A DNA stretch of 10,767 nucleotides from Burkholderiaceae bacterium (lineage in GTDB: Bacteria > Pseudomonadota > Gammaproteobacteria > Burkholderiales > Burkholderiaceae_E): NCBI GenBank assembly GCA_023258775.1, contig JALQWJ010000032.1, positions 1-10,767 of the forward strand, read 5' to 3'. The position numbers and the translations under genes were made by a program. How positions within the stretch are numbered: position 1 is the first letter of the stretch; each line of letters opens with the position of its first letter. Below are positions 1 through 9,542 of this stretch, piece by piece. The notes under the pieces were generated by a model that did no database searches, was not told the origin of the DNA, and saw nothing but the letters and a program-made list of their open reading frames with translations.

Positions 1-433
1 TCAAGAGCTTTTTAAACTGTTCGTTAGCGTCACGACGCAGATTTCGCACGACAACCTTAGCTTGCTCCGCTTCGCCTTTCACAAGTTTCACCAATTCTTT
101 GCGTCGCTCTTCTGAAAGTGGCGGCATCGGCACGCGAATGAGTTCTCCGGTCGTAATTGGATTCAATCCAAGATCTGCTTCACGAATAGCCTTATCAACC
201 ACAGTTACCATTTTCTTTTCCCAAACACTCACCCCAAGCGTGCGTGCATCAAGCACGGTGATGTTGGCAACTTGGCTCAGTGGTGCTTGGCTACCGTAAT
301 AATCAACGTGTACATGTTCAAGCAGACCGGCATGGGCTCTGCCCGTACGAATGCGTGAGAGTACATGCTTGAGCGAGTCGATGGCCTTGAGCATTTTTTG
401 TTCGGCTTGCTGTCGAATATCGGCGGGGCTCAT
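1..433 (-). CDS. frr: Ribosome recycling factor, partial (3' end beyond left edge)
   Basis: RRF acts in the cytoplasm with EF-G to split the post-termination ribosome so that subunits can be reused. The first 144 residues are visible. They start [14 protein letters not shown] and carry the family signature IRTGRA (residues 28-33) at the end of the first long helix, the YYG turn of the domain II hinge, [20 protein letters not shown], and the arginine-rich stretch RNLRRDAN (130-137) that contacts rRNA in known RRFs. The usual length is about 185 residues, so roughly 40 residues lie off the left edge. The ATG start lies 12 nt after the pyrH stop, and the AAGGA ribosome-binding site overlaps that stop codon (TAAGGA), which suggests translational coupling in one transcript. 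No frameshift or missing key residue is seen in the visible part. In Burkholderiales the next genes are normally uppS, cdsA and dxr, outside this window. Confidence 0.97.
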   Translation of the reverse strand, partial: MSPADIRQQAEQKMLKAIDSLKHVLSRIRTGRAHAGLLEHVHVDYYGSQAPLSQVANITVLDARTLGVSVWEKKMVTVVDKAIREADLGLNPITTGELIRVPMPPLSEERRKELVKLVKGEAEQAKVVVRNLRRDANEQFKKLL

Positions 434-445
434 AACGCTTTTTCC

Positions 446-1192
446 TTACAAATGAACCAAGGTACCTTCGGGCTCGCCGAGTAACACACTGCGTAACCCA
501 GCTTCTTTAAAAATCGAAAAAACAATTACCGGCAGTTTTTGATCGCGACAAAGCGCAAACGCGGTGGCGTCCATCACCCGCAGGTTATCGCGAATTGCCT
601 GATCAAAACTCAAGGCCTTGTAGCGTTGAGCATTTGGATGATGAACAGGATCTGCATCGTAGACGCCATCAACTTTGGTCGCTTTGAGAACGACTTCAAC
701 ACCCATCTCTGCGCCTCTAAGCGCCGCTGCAGTATCGGTGGTGAAAAAGGGATTGCCTGTTCCAGCGGCAAATATCACAACCTTTCCCTCTTCAAGATAT
801 CGTAAGGCCTTGGGTCTGATGTAGGGCTCAACCACTTGTTCAATTTTCAACGCTGATTGGGTCCGGGCAGGGACATCAACCTGACGCAGCGCGTCTTGAA
901 GCGCTAAAGCGTTCATCACAGTCGCGAGCATCCCCATATAATCCGCTGTAGCCCTGTCCATGCCCGCTGAGCCTCCAGCCACGCCGCGAAAAATGTTGCC
1001 GCCACCAATCACTACTGCGAGTTCAACGCCCAACTGGTGAACAGCACGAATCTCCAGTGCAATTCGTTCAATCGTCTGACGATTAATACCGAAGGCATCC
1101 TCACCCATCAGCGCTTCACCAGAGAGTTTTAGGAGGACTCTTCGGTATTTAAGTGACATCTGTTTTGAAAGCCCTTGTTGCGATGCGCCCAC
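446..1192 (-). CDS. pyrH: UMP kinase (uridylate kinase) PyrH
   Basis: PyrH phosphorylates UMP to UDP with ATP, the step that feeds all pyrimidine nucleotides; in bacteria it is a hexamer of the amino-acid-kinase fold, usually activated by GTP and inhibited by UTP. Signatures in order, numbered from the internal ATG: KLSGEAL (11-17), the glycine-rich loop [10 protein letters not shown] (50-59), [11 protein letters not shown] (67-77), [13 protein letters not shown] (133-145) and [13 protein letters not shown] (159-171), ending in GTLVHL. All are intact. Two starts are possible. A GTG at 1190-1192 has an AGGAG site 5 nt upstream and gives 248 residues. An ATG at 1157-1159 has only a weak, distant AAGGG and gives 237 residues ([17 protein letters not shown]), closer to typical homologues. 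I list the GTG start because of its ribosome-binding site, but the N-terminus is open. The gene lies 69 nt after tsf and 12 nt before frr. Confidence 0.97.
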   Translation of the reverse strand: MGASQQGLSKQMSLKYRRVLLKLSGEALMGEDAFGINRQTIERIALEIRAVHQLGVELAVVIGGGNIFRGVAGGSAGMDRATADYMGMLATVMNALALQDALRQVDVPARTQSALKIEQVVEPYIRPKALRYLEEGKVVIFAAGTGNPFFTTDTAAALRGAEMGVEVVLKATKVDGVYDADPVHHPNAQRYKALSFDQAIRDNLRVMDATAFALCRDQKLPVIVFSIFKEAGLRSVLLGEPEGTLVHL

Positions 1193-1197
1193 TGCTT

Positions 1198-1202
1198 CTC
1201 CT
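1198..1202 (-). promoter_or_regulatory. Ribosome-binding site deciding the pyrH start
   Basis: On the minus strand this reads AGGAG, followed by a 5-nt spacer (AAGCA) and then GTG at 1192-1190. It is the best Shine-Dalgarno sequence between tsf and pyrH and favours the GTG start over the ATG eleven codons downstream, whose nearest purine-rich run (AAGGG) is about 12 nt away. The choice changes only the first 11 residues, which lie outside the kinase fold. Confidence 0.6.
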
Positions 1203-1261
1203 GAAGATTGATATCCTCACTCGGGTCTAAGGACTGGGAAGCCCAGACGCAAAGACATACT

Positions 1262-2158
1262 TCAGCGCGCAGCAGCTGCCGCTGCGGCCTGTGCAGCCAC
1301 CTCAGCGGCAAAGTCGTTTGCCTTCTTTTCCATGCCCTCACCAACAACATAAAGCACAAAGCTTGGCACTGAAGCCTGACGCTGCTTAAGCAACTGCTCG
1401 ATGGTCACTTTGTCGTCTTTGACAAAAATCTGACCGAGTAAGGTTACTTCCTTGAGGAATTTTTGCACACTTCCTTCAACCATCTTGGCAACGATTTCTG
1501 CAGGCTTTCCAGATTCAGCTGCTTTTTCAGTTGCCACACGACGTTCGGCGTCAATGAGTTCCTCAGGTACACCGCTTCGGTCGAGCGACTTCGGTTTGCT
1601 TGCGGCAATATGCATTGCGAGATCCTTGGCCAGTGATTCATCGGCACCTATTAAATCCACAACGACACCGATCTTGGAACCACCATGGATATAGCTTGCC
1701 AAATGGCCTTGCGCTTGCAAGCGTTGGAAGCGACGGATGTTCATGTTTTCACCGATCTTCCCGACCAAAGCTGCACGGTGCGATTCGACGCTGACACCGT
1801 GACTGGTCTGCAGGGCCGAGAGCGCTTGCACATCAGCGGGTGATTGTTCAGCGACGAGTTTTGCAAGTTCTAGCGAAAACCCAACAAAATCATCATTCTT
1901 AGCAACGAAATCCGTTTCCGAATTGAGTTCGACGATGGCGCCAAGTTTGCGATCGTCGCTAATGTAGACGGCGACAACGCCCTCGGCAGCGGTACGGCTT
2001 GCTGCTTTGCTCGCTTTGCTTCCGAGCTTAACGCGCAAAATCTCTTCTGCTTTCGCGAGATCACCCTCAGCCTCGGCAAGTGCTTTTTTGCACTCCATCA
2101 TCGGGGCATCGGTTTTTTCCCTCAGCGCTTTAACCATGGATGCTGTTATTTCAGCCAT
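1262..2158 (-). CDS. tsf: Translation elongation factor Ts
   Basis: EF-Ts is the cytoplasmic nucleotide-exchange factor that releases GDP from EF-Tu. The 298-residue product begins [20 protein letters not shown] with MMECKKAL, the N-terminal UBA-like domain (about residues 1-55). The EF-Tu-contacting core follows, including TDFVAKND at 82-89, whose aspartate and phenylalanine insert into EF-Tu in known structures, and then the dimerisation and C-terminal segments. Length is normal. The ATG at 2156-2158 is chosen because AGGAG lies 8 nt upstream and the family's N-terminus starts exactly there. The same frame is open for 90 codons further, back into rpsB, but that extension reads as out-of-frame rpsB sequence. 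The C-terminus ends in an alanine run before a final arginine, a low-complexity tail. The gene follows rpsB by 61 nt with a hairpin between them, and precedes pyrH by 69 nt. Confidence 0.98.
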   Translation of the reverse strand: MAEITASMVKALREKTDAPMMECKKALAEAEGDLAKAEEILRVKLGSKASKAASRTAAEGVVAVYISDDRKLGAIVELNSETDFVAKNDDFVGFSLELAKLVAEQSPADVQALSALQTSHGVSVESHRAALVGKIGENMNIRRFQRLQAQGHLASYIHGGSKIGVVVDLIGADESLAKDLAMHIAASKPKSLDRSGVPEELIDAERRVATEKAAESGKPAEIVAKMVEGSVQKFLKEVTLLGQIFVKDDKVTIEQLLKQRQASVPSFVLYVVGEGMEKKANDFAAEVAAQAAAAAAAR

Positions 2159-2174
2159 TCTTTGGGCTCCTGTT

Positions 2175-2204
2175 AAAAAAATCGGGGGCAAGGCCCCCGA
2201 TTTT
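2175..2204 (-). terminator. Intrinsic terminator/attenuator between rpsB and tsf
   Basis: Read on the minus strand, a perfect 12-bp stem (AAAATCGGGGGC pairing with GCCCCCGATTTT, loop of 3 nt) is followed by an unbroken run of seven T (2181 down to 2175). This is the textbook form of a Rho-independent terminator. It starts 15 nt after the rpsB stop and ends 16 nt before the tsf ATG. No separate tsf promoter is evident inside the gap, so partial termination (attenuation) that lowers tsf, pyrH and frr expression relative to rpsB is more likely than complete termination. Because the stem is flanked by A and T on opposite sides it is roughly symmetrical, but only the minus strand has the long T run and an expected transcript. 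Confidence 0.8.
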
Positions 2205-2219
2205 CGATCATTAAAAAAC

Positions 2220-2975
2220 TTAAACTGTTTCCTCAGATTCGTCGACTTCAACGAATTCCTCTTCATCATCAGCATGCTTGGCAATCTCAGCCAGAGCAGC
2301 AGAACGACCCTCGAGGATGACGTCTGCAAGTCCGCGTGCATACAGTCGGACTGCACGTGATGCATCGTCGTTACCTGGAATGATGTAATCGATACCCTCT
2401 GGCGCATGGTTGGTGTCGACAATGCCAATTACCGGGATACCGAGCTTGTTCGCTTCGGTAACAGCAATTTTGTGATAACCCACATCGATGACGAAGATCG
2501 CATCGGGCATGCCTGCCATATCCTTGATGCCACCCAAACTGCGAACCAGTTTGTCGTATTCCCGCTGAAACAATAGACCTTCTTTTTTGGGCATCCGCTC
2601 AACACCGCCTTCACTGAGGACAGTTTCCATGTCTTTGAGACGCTTAATTGAACCCTTAACGGTTTTGAAGTTGGTCAGCATGCCGCCTAGCCAACGTTGA
2701 TCAACAAAGGGCATGCCGCAGCGCTGAGCCTCTTCGGCAATGACTTCACGGGAGGAGCGCTTGGTGCCAACAAATAAAACCGTGCCACGGTTTGCTGACA
2801 ATTGTTTGACATAGCGAGCAGCATCTTGAAATTGCGCAAGCGTCTTTTCGAGATTGATGATGTGAATTTTGTTACGGTGACCGAAAATATATGGTGCCAT
2901 TTTCGGGTTCCAGAATCTTGTCTGGTGGCCAAAGTGAACTCCGGCCTCAAGCATTTGCCGCATCGTGACGGACAT
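2220..2975 (-). CDS. rpsB: 30S ribosomal protein S2
   Basis: S2 is a late-assembling protein of the small ribosomal subunit and is needed for S1 to bind. The 251-residue product starts [18 protein letters not shown] and has the family signatures [32 protein letters not shown], the [11 protein letters not shown] motif, IFVIDVG and the acidic C-terminal tail rich in Asp and Glu (about residues 228-251). Length is normal. The ATG at 2973-2975 is preceded by GGAG at a 5-nt spacing. An in-frame ATG upstream (3032) would add 19 residues (MPCWMVSSS...) unlike any S2, so it is rejected. This is the first gene of the leftward translation cluster; it has its own promoter near 3124-3153 and a leader of about 140 nt. 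In E. coli, S2 represses its own rpsB-tsf operon through such a leader; the same control here is an inference. Confidence 0.98.
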   Translation of the reverse strand: MSVTMRQMLEAGVHFGHQTRFWNPKMAPYIFGHRNKIHIINLEKTLAQFQDAARYVKQLSANRGTVLFVGTKRSSREVIAEEAQRCGMPFVDQRWLGGMLTNFKTVKGSIKRLKDMETVLSEGGVERMPKKEGLLFQREYDKLVRSLGGIKDMAGMPDAIFVIDVGYHKIAVTEANKLGIPVIGIVDTNHAPEGIDYIIPGNDDASRAVRLYARGLADVILEGRSAALAEIAKHADDEEEFVEVDESEETV

Positions 2976-2992
2976 AAAAACTCCATAGTCTG

Positions 2993-3022
2993 GGTTGGTT
3001 CTAACGCTACTGGAAACCATCC
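2993..3022 (-). promoter_or_regulatory. Candidate hairpin in the rpsB leader (S2 autoregulation?)
   Basis: In the predicted rpsB leader, GGATGGTT (3022 to 3015, minus strand) can pair with AACCAACC (3000 to 2993), giving 7 of 8 base pairs with one A-A mismatch around a 14-nt loop. The 3' arm ends about 10 nt upstream of the GGAG ribosome-binding site of rpsB, the right place to influence translation initiation. E. coli has an S2-responsive rpsB leader; I cannot show that this is the same fold. Seen: the complementarity and position. Inferred: the function. Confidence 0.35.
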
Positions 3023-3119
3023 AACAAGGCATGGCACCCGACGGTTACTTGCCGACTCCGCAATCATGATCGAAGCAAACTCGTCGACAAGGGAAAAGTA
3101 GCGCGCGTTTTAAAAAGCC

Positions 3120-3129
3120 TATAATTATA
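3120..3129. promoter_or_regulatory. Self-complementary -10 element, possibly shared with map
   Basis: TATAATTATA is its own reverse complement, so a perfect TATAAT reads on both strands: 3129 to 3124 for rpsB and 3120 to 3125 for map. For the rightward direction no good -35 is seen at the right spacing (AGTAGC at 3097-3102 with a 17-nt spacer), and a start near 3132 would give map a leader of about 54 nt. Use by the map-glnD unit is therefore only a possibility, but no better rightward promoter is visible in the gap. Confidence 0.35.
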
Positions 3130-3153
3130 GCCATAACAAGCATTTGGCAGCAA
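3124..3153 (-). promoter_or_regulatory. Sigma-70-type promoter for rpsB
   Basis: On the minus strand, TTGCTG (3153 to 3148) is followed by an 18-nt spacer and a perfect TATAAT (3129 to 3124). The predicted start of transcription is near 3117, giving a leader of about 140 nt before the rpsB ATG, similar in length to the regulated E. coli rpsB leader. The -35 element matches the TTG of the consensus but is otherwise weak; the -10 is perfect. Confidence 0.65.
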
Positions 3154-3185
3154 ATCGCTGCACGAACTAGAAAGGCTGTAAGACT

Positions 3186-3980
3186 ATGGCAGTTGTGATC
3201 AAGACCGCTGAAGAAATTGAGGGTATGAGAGAGGCCGGCCGATTAGCCTCGGAAGTATTGGACTTTATTGCAGCTTATGTGAAACCAGGCGTCACAACCG
3301 AAGAACTCGATCGACGCTGTCACGACTACATGGTCAATGTACAACAAACCATCCCCGCCCCACTCAACTATGCTCCGCCCGGGTACAGCCCTTTTCCAAA
3401 GTCAATTTGTACTTCAGTGAATCATCAAGTCTGCCATGGCATCCCAGGCGAACGCGTCCTTAAGTCAGGCGATATCGTTAATCTCGATATAACGGTTATA
3501 AAAAATGGGTTCCATGGTGATACCAGCCGGATGTTCTTGGTTGGCGATTGCAGCGTTGCTGCGCGGCGTCTTTGCGATATAACTTACCAGTGCATGTGGG
3601 TCGGCATCAACCAGGTACGACCGGGGGCATGCCTGGGTGACATTGGTGCAAGTATTCAGAAGCTCGCTGAATCAAATGGCTTCTCGGTTGTTCGCGAGTT
3701 TTGTGGCCATGGCATTGGACGACGCTTTCATGAAGACCCCCAGATTCTTCACTACGGTAAGGCAGGTACGGGGTTGACACTGGCACCCGGAATGATTTTT
3801 ACAATCGAACCGATGATCAATGCGGGTCGTCGCGAGATTCGCGAACTTGCCGATGGCTGGACAATTGTGACAAAAGACCACAGCCTCTCAGCGCAATGGG
3901 AACATACCGTGCTCGTTACCGAAACCGGTTTTGAAATTCTCACAAAGTCGGCCGGCTCACCGCCTGCCCCAAGCATTTAG
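3186..3980 (+). CDS. map: Type I methionine aminopeptidase
   Basis: This cytoplasmic metalloenzyme removes the initiator methionine from nascent proteins when the second residue is small. The 264-residue product has the pita-bread fold signatures of the class I enzyme without an N-terminal extension. The five metal ligands are all present: D101 (in IVNLDITV), D112 (HGDTSRMF), H175 (FCGHGIGRRFHEDP), E208 (FTIEPM) and E239 (QWEHT). The substrate-gating H84 (VCHGIP) and H182 are also present, so the enzyme should be active. The ATG is preceded by AAGG at a 10-nt spacing, a modest ribosome-binding site. The gene is divergent from rpsB and is followed after 14 nt by glnD, the usual arrangement in beta- and gammaproteobacteria, so the two are probably co-transcribed. 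The C-terminal tail (AGSPPAPSI) is a few residues longer than the catalytic fold needs. Confidence 0.98.
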   Translation: MAVVIKTAEEIEGMREAGRLASEVLDFIAAYVKPGVTTEELDRRCHDYMVNVQQTIPAPLNYAPPGYSPFPKSICTSVNHQVCHGIPGERVLKSGDIVNLDITVIKNGFHGDTSRMFLVGDCSVAARRLCDITYQCMWVGINQVRPGACLGDIGASIQKLAESNGFSVVREFCGHGIGRRFHEDPQILHYGKAGTGLTLAPGMIFTIEPMINAGRREIRELADGWTIVTKDHSLSAQWEHTVLVTETGFEILTKSAGSPPAPSI

Positions 3981-3994
3981 TCAGGGCCTACTCG

Positions 3995-6541
3995 GTGAAA
4001 ATAGACCGTGATCGCTGGCAGTCTGAGCGATCTCGGCTGATCACCGCCTACCAGCCGCGACAGCACCCCCGTGGGCTGTTGAGGCAACTGGCCTCGCATG
4101 CCGACAAGACCTTGATTCGCCTTTGGCGGCAGGCTGCATTGCCCCCAAGTGCCTGTTTGATTGCGGTGGGTGGCTATGGTCGTGCAGAGCTTTACCCGGG
4201 TTCAGACCTTGACTTATTGATCCTCATCGATGAAGACATCGAGGTAAATGCAAAGTCCAATCTTGAAGCATTTATTGGCGCTTGCTGGGATCTCGGGCTT
4301 GATGTTGGGCACGCAGTGAGAAGCATTGAACATTGCCTGAAGGAAGCTGCTGCAGATCTCACTGTTGAGACAGCCCTCATGGAGGCTAGGCTGATCACAG
4401 GCCCTCCTCAACAAATGAACGAACTGATGACAGGTCTCTACCAACAGCGAGATGCTGCTGCATTTTTCGAAGCTAAGCGCCTCGAGATGCGACAAAGACA
4501 TCTGCGCTTTGACGATAGTCCATACAGTCTAGAGCCCCATGTGAAAGAAAGCCCTGGCGGACTTCGCGACCTGCAACTGCTGATTTGGCTTGCGAGAGCA
4601 GCGGGGATGCCGACCACCTGGCTCGAACTCTCACAGGTTGGCGTCTTAACGCGTGAGGAATGCAAGACCTTGCAACAAGCGCAGCGCTTGTTGTCGATGA
4701 TTCGAATCAGTCTTCATCGACTGAGTGAGAGACGCGAAGATCGCCTTGTGTTTGACCTTCAGGTTCGCGTTGCCCAGGACCTTGGTATCGGTGCACACGG
4801 GCCACGGCGTGCCTCCGAAGCCTTGATGCAGCGCTATTACATGGCGGCCAAGCGGGTCGGTCAAATGCGCAGCATCCTCATGCAGTTAATTGAGTCTTAT
4901 TTGTTTGATCGCAAGGCCAAAAGGATCGAGCGACTAGATGATGAATTTGTCATACGCGACGACATGCTTGCACTGAAGGACCCGCGCTTGATTGAAAACG
5001 ATCTGTCCGTTGTTTTCAGAGCCTTCTTGCGAACGATGGAGCATCAAAACCTACGCGGCATGGCACCGGATTTATTACGAGCAATCTGGCTTGCTCGCCC
5101 GCGTATGGATGCAAGCTTTCGAAAGCTCGCTGCCAACCGCGCGCATTTTATGCAAATGTTGATGCAAGGAAGGACAATCACCAAAACGCTCTACGAAATG
5201 AATCAGTGGTCGGTGCTTGGCCGCTATCTGCCAGAGTGGCGACGCATCGTTGGTCGGATGCAGCATGACTTGTTCCATGTTTACACAGTCGATCAACATA
5301 TCCTTACCGTGCTTCGAAACGTGCAACGATTTGCCATGCCCGAGCATGTGCATGAGTTTCCACTGTGCAGCGAAGTCATGGCGAACATGGACAAACCATG
5401 GCGCCTGACAATCGCAGCGCTGTATCACGATATCGCGAAAGGTCGTGGCGGTGATCACTCAAGCCTGGGTGCGACTGATGTGCGACGATTTTGCCGTGCA
5501 CACGGGGTAAGCCGAGAGGACAGCGTGCTGATTCAGTGGCTGGTCGAGCATCACCTTGCGATGTCTAGCGTGGCTCAAAAACAGGATATCAGTGACCCCG
5601 ATGTCGTTGAGCAATTTGCAAAATTTGTAACGAACGAAGAACGCCTCAACGCACTCTATTTACTGACTGTTGCTGACATACGAGGCACCTCCCCAAAAGT
5701 CTGGAATTCGTGGAAAGGTAAGTTGCTTGAAGACCTATACCGGTCTACAAAAAAGATGCTAAGTGGCGAGCGACTGAGCGCACAACACAGACTTGACAGC
5801 AAGCGCAGAGAAGCCATTCGTTTGCTACATCTTGTGCCCCTACTTGATCGGGACTACGACGCATTTTGGAATCGTCTTGATTCGGCCTACTTTGCGCGAC
5901 ACGAAGCGATCGATATTGCCTGGCATACGAGAGTTTTATATCGACAGTTTGAAAGCGAAGAGCCTGTTGTACGGGCAAGGCTTGCGCCTGAGGGCGGTGG
6001 CTTTCAAGTTCTTGTCTACACCACCGATCAAGCCCAACTCTTCGCACGAATCACGCGCTACTTCGACTCCAGATCGATTTCGGTTCAGCACGCCAATATT
6101 CATACCTTGCGTGGCGCAAGAGCACTCGACAGCTTTATCGTGTCGCATCCCGATCACGAGGGGAACTATCGAGCATTACTCACGCTGGTTGAAAGCGAAC
6201 TTAAAGCACATTTGATTCGCAATGAGCAACTTCTTCCGCCAAAGCCAGGCAAAACCTCACGACGTTCGAGAAGCTTTCCGATTCAGACTCGCGTTGAATT
6301 GAGACCAGACAGCTCAGCAAGTCGATTTATTTTGAGCCTGAGCACCTCGGATCGTAGCGGCTTACTCTACGCAATCGCCTATACGCTTGCCAATCGACAG
6401 GTACAACTCGAATCTGCACGAATCACCACGCTTGGTGAAAGGGTCGAGGACACGTTTGTGATTAAAAGCGATTGGTTCTCAGAGGAGCGCGCCCGGGTTG
6501 CTCTGGAAACTGATTTGTTAAAACTTTTGCAAATCCCTTAG
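3995..6541 (+). CDS. glnD: Bifunctional [protein-PII] uridylyltransferase/uridylyl-removing enzyme
   Basis: GlnD is the cell's glutamine sensor: it adds UMP to PII proteins when glutamine is low and removes it when glutamine is high, and so controls glutamine synthetase and nitrogen gene expression. The 848-residue product has the full domain set. The nucleotidyltransferase domain has GGYGRAELYPGSDLDLL with catalytic D71 and D73. A linker region follows (HVKESPGGLRDLQ). The HD uridylyl-removing domain has H435 (VDQHIL) and the H478-D479 pair in LYHDIAKGRGGDHS. Two C-terminal ACT domains begin near residues 670 (FQVLVYTTD) and 777 (RFILSLSTSD) and bind glutamine in the family. Length is normal and no catalytic residue is missing. 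The start is a GTG, with CAGGG in the 14-nt gap after map; no better start is seen. Its PII partner gene is not in this window. It converges on the next gene with 33 nt between stops and no clear terminator. Confidence 0.97.
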   Translation: MKIDRDRWQSERSRLITAYQPRQHPRGLLRQLASHADKTLIRLWRQAALPPSACLIAVGGYGRAELYPGSDLDLLILIDEDIEVNAKSNLEAFIGACWDLGLDVGHAVRSIEHCLKEAAADLTVETALMEARLITGPPQQMNELMTGLYQQRDAAAFFEAKRLEMRQRHLRFDDSPYSLEPHVKESPGGLRDLQLLIWLARAAGMPTTWLELSQVGVLTREECKTLQQAQRLLSMIRISLHRLSERREDRLVFDLQVRVAQDLGIGAHGPRRASEALMQRYYMAAKRVGQMRSILMQLIESYLFDRKAKRIERLDDEFVIRDDMLALKDPRLIENDLSVVFRAFLRTMEHQNLRGMAPDLLRAIWLARPRMDASFRKLAANRAHFMQMLMQGRTITKTLYEMNQWSVLGRYLPEWRRIVGRMQHDLFHVYTVDQHILTVLRNVQRFAMPEHVHEFPLCSEVMANMDKPWRLTIAALYHDIAKGRGGDHSSLGATDVRRFCRAHGVSREDSVLIQWLVEHHLAMSSVAQKQDISDPDVVEQFAKFVTNEERLNALYLLTVADIRGTSPKVWNSWKGKLLEDLYRSTKKMLSGERLSAQHRLDSKRREAIRLLHLVPLLDRDYDAFWNRLDSAYFARHEAIDIAWHTRVLYRQFESEEPVVRARLAPEGGGFQVLVYTTDQAQLFARITRYFDSRSISVQHANIHTLRGARALDSFIVSHPDHEGNYRALLTLVESELKAHLIRNEQLLPPKPGKTSRRSRSFPIQTRVELRPDSSASRFILSLSTSDRSGLLYAIAYTLANRQVQLESARITTLGERVEDTFVIKSDWFSEERARVALETDLLKLLQIP

Positions 6542-6574
6542 TTCTCGCAAACGCCTAAATTTGGCCGAGTGCGG

Positions 6575-7348
6575 TCAAGCCCGATCCTCATCACTTTGCA
6601 TGGCGGAAAGCAAGATCGCTTTGATCTGATGCATACCCTGGGCCATGACCCGCTTCAAATCGTCGTGATCTATCGCCTCAGCACTTAGACCAAGCCCTGC
6701 TGCAGCGTTGACAGAGAGACATAGCAAGGCATAGGGAAGACCAAGTTCTCGAGCAAGCGCGGCTTCTGGCATCGCCGTCATTCCCACGAGCGAGCAGCCG
6801 TCCTTTGCAAGGCGCACAATTTCGGCAGCCGTCTCAAGCCTGGGTCCCTGGGTACATGCATAAGTACCGTCATCATGAAAGTCTTCATAAGCAATCAAGG
6901 CTTTGCTCGAACGAATCAATGCGGACCTTAACGCTTCGTCAAAAGGATGCGTAAAGTCAATATGCAAGACGTTGCCGTCCTCAGAGAAGCTTTGTTCCCG
7001 ACCCCAGGTGTAATCGATTAATTGATCAGGTACGCAAATCGATCCAGCTTTTATGTTCAAAGCAATCGAGCCCACAGTCGCTGTTGCGATGAGTTTCTGA
7101 GCACCTGCCTGTTTCAATGCCCAAACATTGGCTCGGTAATTGATTCGATGCGGCGCATAACGATGATCCAGACCGTGCCGGGGCAAGTAAATAACTTTGA
7201 TTGGAGGTTTTGATAAACGCTCAATTTCTCCAATGCGAAGCACGCTGCTCGGCTCGCCATAAGGTGTTGAGATCGCCACCTCGTCGATCCAGGTAAGTTC
7301 GTCCCACACATCAAGTCCTGATCCACCTATTACACCCCAACAAGCCAT
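6575..7348 (-). CDS. S-methyl-5'-thioinosine phosphorylase (PNP/MTAP family)
   Basis: This 257-residue protein belongs to the purine nucleoside phosphorylase/MTA phosphorylase family, cytoplasmic enzymes that split a nucleoside with phosphate into a base and a ribose 1-phosphate. Visible signatures are the phosphate loop GVIGGSGL (5-12), PRHG (56-59), HRINYRANVWALKQAG (67-82), the YACTQGPRLET block (163-173) and GMTAMPEAALARE (189-201). Near the C-terminus it has SVNAAAG (N214), where MTA phosphorylases such as the human enzyme have a TDYDCW-type segment whose aspartates recognise 6-aminopurines. The Asn version fits 6-oxopurine substrates, and the sequence recalls the Pseudomonas aeruginosa methylthioinosine phosphorylase PA3004, so I favour 5'-methylthioinosine as substrate. 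A general 6-oxopurine nucleoside phosphorylase is the alternative. ATG with AGGGG 7 nt upstream; it lies 40 nt after ligA on the same strand, so probably the same transcript. Confidence 0.85.
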   Translation of the reverse strand: MACWGVIGGSGLDVWDELTWIDEVAISTPYGEPSSVLRIGEIERLSKPPIKVIYLPRHGLDHRYAPHRINYRANVWALKQAGAQKLIATATVGSIALNIKAGSICVPDQLIDYTWGREQSFSEDGNVLHIDFTHPFDEALRSALIRSSKALIAYEDFHDDGTYACTQGPRLETAAEIVRLAKDGCSLVGMTAMPEAALARELGLPYALLCLSVNAAAGLGLSAEAIDHDDLKRVMAQGMHQIKAILLSAMQSDEDRA

Positions 7349-7388
7349 GACTTGACCCCTATCGATGCCAACATTAGAACGATATGTT

Positions 7389-9530
<2,142 letters not shown>

Positions 9531-9542
9531 TTAAGAAAGGGC

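Noticed and set aside
1231..1245. Small hairpin (CTGGG/CCCAG) between tsf and pyrH
   Set aside because: Only a 5-bp stem with no T run; too weak to call a terminator or regulatory element.
2159..2428. Open 90-codon upstream extension of the tsf frame, back through the gap into rpsB
   Set aside because: Family N-terminus and a good AGGAG site fix the start at 2158; the extension is read from rpsB sequence in another frame and has no recognisable domain.
2976..3032. Possible 19-residue N-terminal extension of S2
   Set aside because: The ATG at 2975 has a GGAG at ideal spacing and matches the conserved S2 start; the extra residues match no S2 feature and fall in the predicted leader.
2687..3067. 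126-codon frame on the minus strand starting in the rpsB leader
   Set aside because: It overlaps rpsB in another frame, has a Cys/Arg-rich composition typical of a shadow frame, and shows no recognisable motif.
3672..3976. Antisense open frames inside map
   Set aside because: Opposite strand to an intact, conserved gene; no ribosome-binding site or family signature.
5793..6215. 140-codon alternative frame within glnD, and other frames over glnD
   Set aside because: glnD is intact with all domains; these frames have shadow-like composition and no motif.
6563..6578. Short imperfect hairpin between glnD and the phosphorylase gene
   Set aside because: The stem needs a wobble pair on one strand and has a mismatch on the other, with no T run, so it does not qualify as a terminator.
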